Positions 61,946 through 64,000 of a stretch of 64,000 nt of DNA are shown here, in pieces (the first letter of the stretch is position 1; each line of letters starts with the position of its first letter). The notes beneath the pieces are model-generated. The model searched no databases. It was not told where the DNA came from and saw only the letters and a program-made list of their open reading frames with translations. Origin of the DNA: Roseiarcus sp963822215 (GTDB lineage Bacteria > Pseudomonadota > Alphaproteobacteria > Rhizobiales > Beijerinckiaceae); the NCBI GenBank assembly GCA_963822215.1, contig CAWGGX010000008.1, forward strand, positions 1 to 64,000, given 5' to 3'. A program made the translations under genes and the position numbers.

Positions 61946-63403
61946 ATGCCCGCCCTCACGACCCATCGCACGCTGGTCCTGGTCTCCGTGATCGCGGCGA
62001 ACTTCATGATCGCCATCGAGGCGACCATCGTCTCGACCGCCATGCCGCAGATCGCCGCGCAGCTCGGCGGCCTTGCGCTCTACAGTTGGGTGTTCGCCGC
62101 CTTCCTGCTCACCCAGACCGCGACAACCGTCGTGTTCGGCAAGCTCTCCGACCTCAGGGGCCGCAAGGTCGTCATGCTGTCGGGGATCTTGATCTTCCTT
62201 GTCGGGTCGCTGCTTTGCGGATTCGCCTGGTCGATGCCGTCGCTGATCGTCTTCCGCCTCCTGCAGGGCGTCGGGGCGGGCGCGGTGCAGCCGACGGCGA
62301 TGACGATCGTCGGCGACCTCTATTCGGTGCACGAGCGCGGCAAGATCCAGGGCTGGCTCGCCAGTGTCTGGGCGCTCTCGGCCGTGCTCGGTCCGCTGGT
62401 CGGCTCGCTCATCATCCAGCGCTGGTCGTGGGCGTGGATCTTCTGGATGAACCTGCCGATCGGCGTGGCCGCCTCGGCGGGCTTCTGGTTCTATCTGCAC
62501 GAAAAGAAGTCGGAGGCGCGCGGGACGATCGATCACCTGAGCGCGGGCGTCTTCACCATCGCCATCGCCGCGATCATGGCCCTCATGACCGCGTTCTCGA
62601 CCGCGGGCTGGACCGAGATCGCCATCATCGGCGCGATCGCGGTTGCGGCGATTGCTGGTTTCGTCGTTCAGGAGCGTCGTTCGCCCGAGCCGATGATCTC
62701 GCTCGATCTCTGGGGCCGGCGACCGATTGCGGCGGTGAACGCCTCGTCGCTGTTCGCCGGCATGGTGATGATCGGGCTCACGACCTTCCTGCCGGTGTTC
62801 GTCCAGGGCGTGATGGGCCGGCCGCCGCTGACGGCGGGTTTCGCCCTGTCGGCGATGGTGATGGGCTGGCCACTGGGGGCGACGCTGTCGCCGAGGCTCT
62901 GGAAACGCTTTGGGGTGCGGAGCGTGTTGCGGGCAGGGGCGGCGTTGGTCCCGCTCGGCGCGCTCGCGTTCGTTTTCCTCAGAGCGGATACTCCGCCGAT
63001 CGTCGCCGGGATCGGATCGGCGGTGGTCGGCTTGGGCATGGGCCTTTCGAGCAGCGCGTCGATCGTGCTCATTCAGGAGATCGTCGACTGGTCCGAGCGC
63101 GGCAGCGTCACCGCCGCCTATCTCTTCGCCCGGACGCTCGGCAGCACGTTCGGCGCGACCGTGTTCGGCTCCGTGCTGAACTTTGGGCTCCTGCACGCGC
63201 GGCTCGGCGCCGTCACGTCCGATCAGTTGCGCAAGCTGCTCGACGGCGGGGCGGCGGCGGGAAATGGCGTTCTCAGGACGGCGCTCGACGGCTCGCTGCG
63301 GGTGACCTTCGTATCGATGTTCGTCGTGGCGCTCCTCGTCGCGGCGACGGCGGCGCTGGTGCCCAAGGTCAAGTTTGCCCTGCGCCGCGCCCCGGCGGAG
63401 TGA
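61946..63403 (+). CDS. MFS multidrug-type transporter, 14-TM DHA2 family
   Basis: 485 residues with about 14 predicted membrane helices. It opens VLVSVIAANFMIAIEATIVS (DHA2 helix 1 with conserved Asn/Ile/Thr pattern), then SWVFAAFLLTQTATTVVFGK. Motif A is GKLSDLRGRKVVM, and LLQGVGAGAVQPTAMTIVGD is the antiporter motif C region. EmrB/QacA-type proteins export drugs or organic acids by proton antiport. No regulator or membrane-fusion partner is adjacent. Confidence 0.9.
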   Translation: MPALTTHRTLVLVSVIAANFMIAIEATIVSTAMPQIAAQLGGLALYSWVFAAFLLTQTATTVVFGKLSDLRGRKVVMLSGILIFLVGSLLCGFAWSMPSLIVFRLLQGVGAGAVQPTAMTIVGDLYSVHERGKIQGWLASVWALSAVLGPLVGSLIIQRWSWAWIFWMNLPIGVAASAGFWFYLHEKKSEARGTIDHLSAGVFTIAIAAIMALMTAFSTAGWTEIAIIGAIAVAAIAGFVVQERRSPEPMISLDLWGRRPIAAVNASSLFAGMVMIGLTTFLPVFVQGVMGRPPLTAGFALSAMVMGWPLGATLSPRLWKRFGVRSVLRAGAALVPLGALAFVFLRADTPPIVAGIGSAVVGLGMGLSSSASIVLIQEIVDWSERGSVTAAYLFARTLGSTFGATVFGSVLNFGLLHARLGAVTSDQLRKLLDGGAAAGNGVLRTALDGSLRVTFVSMFVVALLVAATAALVPKVKFALRRAPAE

Positions 63404-63459
63404 CCGGCCTCGCGCTGCATCGGAACTGCCACGAAAATGGCTTCAGCGTGGATATGGGG

Positions 63460-64000
63460 TCATGCGGGCACGGCCTTTGGTTCGAGGGTGACGTTGTAGC
63501 CGAGGCGCTCGAGACGCCGTTTGAGGTTGGCGACGGTTCGGGTCTGGCTGATCTGGTCGAGATAGGCTTCGCCGAGATCGCGATAGGGCAGGTTTTTGGC
63601 GAGCATGTGATAGGCGGAGACGAGGATTTTGTGAGCGATGGCGAGCGCTGCGCGCAAGGCGCCGCGGCGCGCCTTGAGGCGGTGATACTTGTCCTTGAGA
63701 TAGCTGCCCTTGGTTCGCGCCGCGGAAATCGCGGCGCCGACGAGCATGGTGCGCAGATGGACATTGCCCTTGCGGGCGCGGCCGCTCTTCTGCTTGCCGG
63801 CGCTCTCATGGTTGCCGGGACAGACGCCCGCCCAGGCCGACAAATGATAGACGCTCAGGAATACACTCATGTCGACGCCGATCTCGGCGATCAGCACGGC
63901 CGCGACCACCCAGTCGACGCCCGGAATCTGCATCAGGAGCGTGTGCGGCGCGCGATAGGGCTCGAGCCGCTCGTCAATGCGCAGGTCGAGCGCTGCGATG
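63460..64000 (-). CDS. IS110-family transposase, C-terminal part (runs off the window)
   Basis: The frame is open to the window edge, reading ALDLRIDERLEPYRAPHTLL, then MQIPGVDWVVAAVLIAEIGV (Transposase_20 helix-hairpin-helix region), YHLSAWAGVCPGNHESAGKQ and GNVHLRTMLVGAAISAARTK. It stops at 63460 after LERLGYNVTLEPKAVPA. The N-terminal DEDD domain lies beyond 64000. The left element end should be just below 63460; IS110 ends lack clear inverted repeats, so it cannot be placed. Confidence 0.9.
   Translation of the reverse strand, partial: IAALDLRIDERLEPYRAPHTLLMQIPGVDWVVAAVLIAEIGVDMSVFLSVYHLSAWAGVCPGNHESAGKQKSGRARKGNVHLRTMLVGAAISAARTKGSYLKDKYHRLKARRGALRAALAIAHKILVSAYHMLAKNLPYRDLGEAYLDQISQTRTVANLKRRLERLGYNVTLEPKAVPA

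Noticed and set aside
61937..63196. 419-residue minus-strand frame within the MFS gene
   Set aside because: Extremely charged shadow frame; the plus strand encodes clear membrane helices.

Overview
GC-rich chromosomal DNA that looks like an alphaproteobacterium of the Rhizobiales/Hyphomicrobiales, perhaps near the Beijerinckiaceae or Methylocystaceae. The pointers are a canonical-looking Irr iron-control element (TTTAGAA-ACG-TTCTAAA), a recombinase-in-trio element, many Tat-exported proteins, a phasin, and a dispersed repeat of a type I associate with this group. The genus is an inference.

Positions 1 to about 12,650 are a pile-up of mobile DNA. One IS91-type element (XerD-like integrase plus HUH/Y2 transposase, minus strand, about 9,185 leftwards past the window edge) forms the scaffold. 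Its transposase gene is cut in three places within the window: by a recombinase-in-trio (RIT) element at 4,681-8,056, by a group II intron at 2,127-4,157, and by a second group II intron whose 3' part is at 1,375-1,930. The second intron is itself interrupted by an IS3-family element (2-1,374). Small GC palindromes have also entered the integrase and transposase frames. Next come a dispersed repeat copy broken by an IS1380-family element (9,796-11,415, CTAG duplication) and an ISAs1-family element (11,444-12,650, 9-bp duplication). A frameshifted glycine-rich protein gene and a small downstream gene follow, ending near a tRNA-Arg(CCT) at 14,563 whose 3' end faces the island.

From 14.7 kb rightward most genes are chromosomal. 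In order: a coupled nuclease-like / M48 peptidase / RdgB operon (14.7-17.7 kb). An envelope block with DUF4239-like protein, porin, broken outer-membrane protein, Tat sulfatase, AraC regulator, sulfotransferase-like protein and a beta-barrel (18.7-27.2 kb). A DUF1800-DUF1501 pair (27.4-30.2 kb). A lipase-like hydrolase, CTP synthase, tRNA-Ser(TGA) and phosphate acetyltransferase (31.0-36.5 kb).

An iron operon follows: fbpABC, a beta-propeller protein and a DyP-type peroxidase, all overlapping or nearly so, behind a perfect Irr-type box (36.8-43.2 kb). Then comes a lipid cluster with a TetR regulator, patatin-like lipase (frameshifted), phasin, a two-domain alcohol-forming fatty acyl-CoA reductase, an acyl-CoA synthetase and a GMC oxidoreductase (44.3-53.1 kb). 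Together these could release, activate and reduce fatty acids to fatty alcohols and then oxidise them. The right part has an aldo/keto reductase, a VapBC pair, a polyamine-type ABC importer coupled to a frameshifted dihydropyrimidinase, a 14-TM MFS exporter and the start of an IS110-family element.

Four copies of an unclassified dispersed repeat centred on CCCTGCTAGCAGGG lie at about 9.3, 17.8, 44 and 54.4 kb. At least seven genes carry apparent frameshifts, so either decay or sequencing error is common here.
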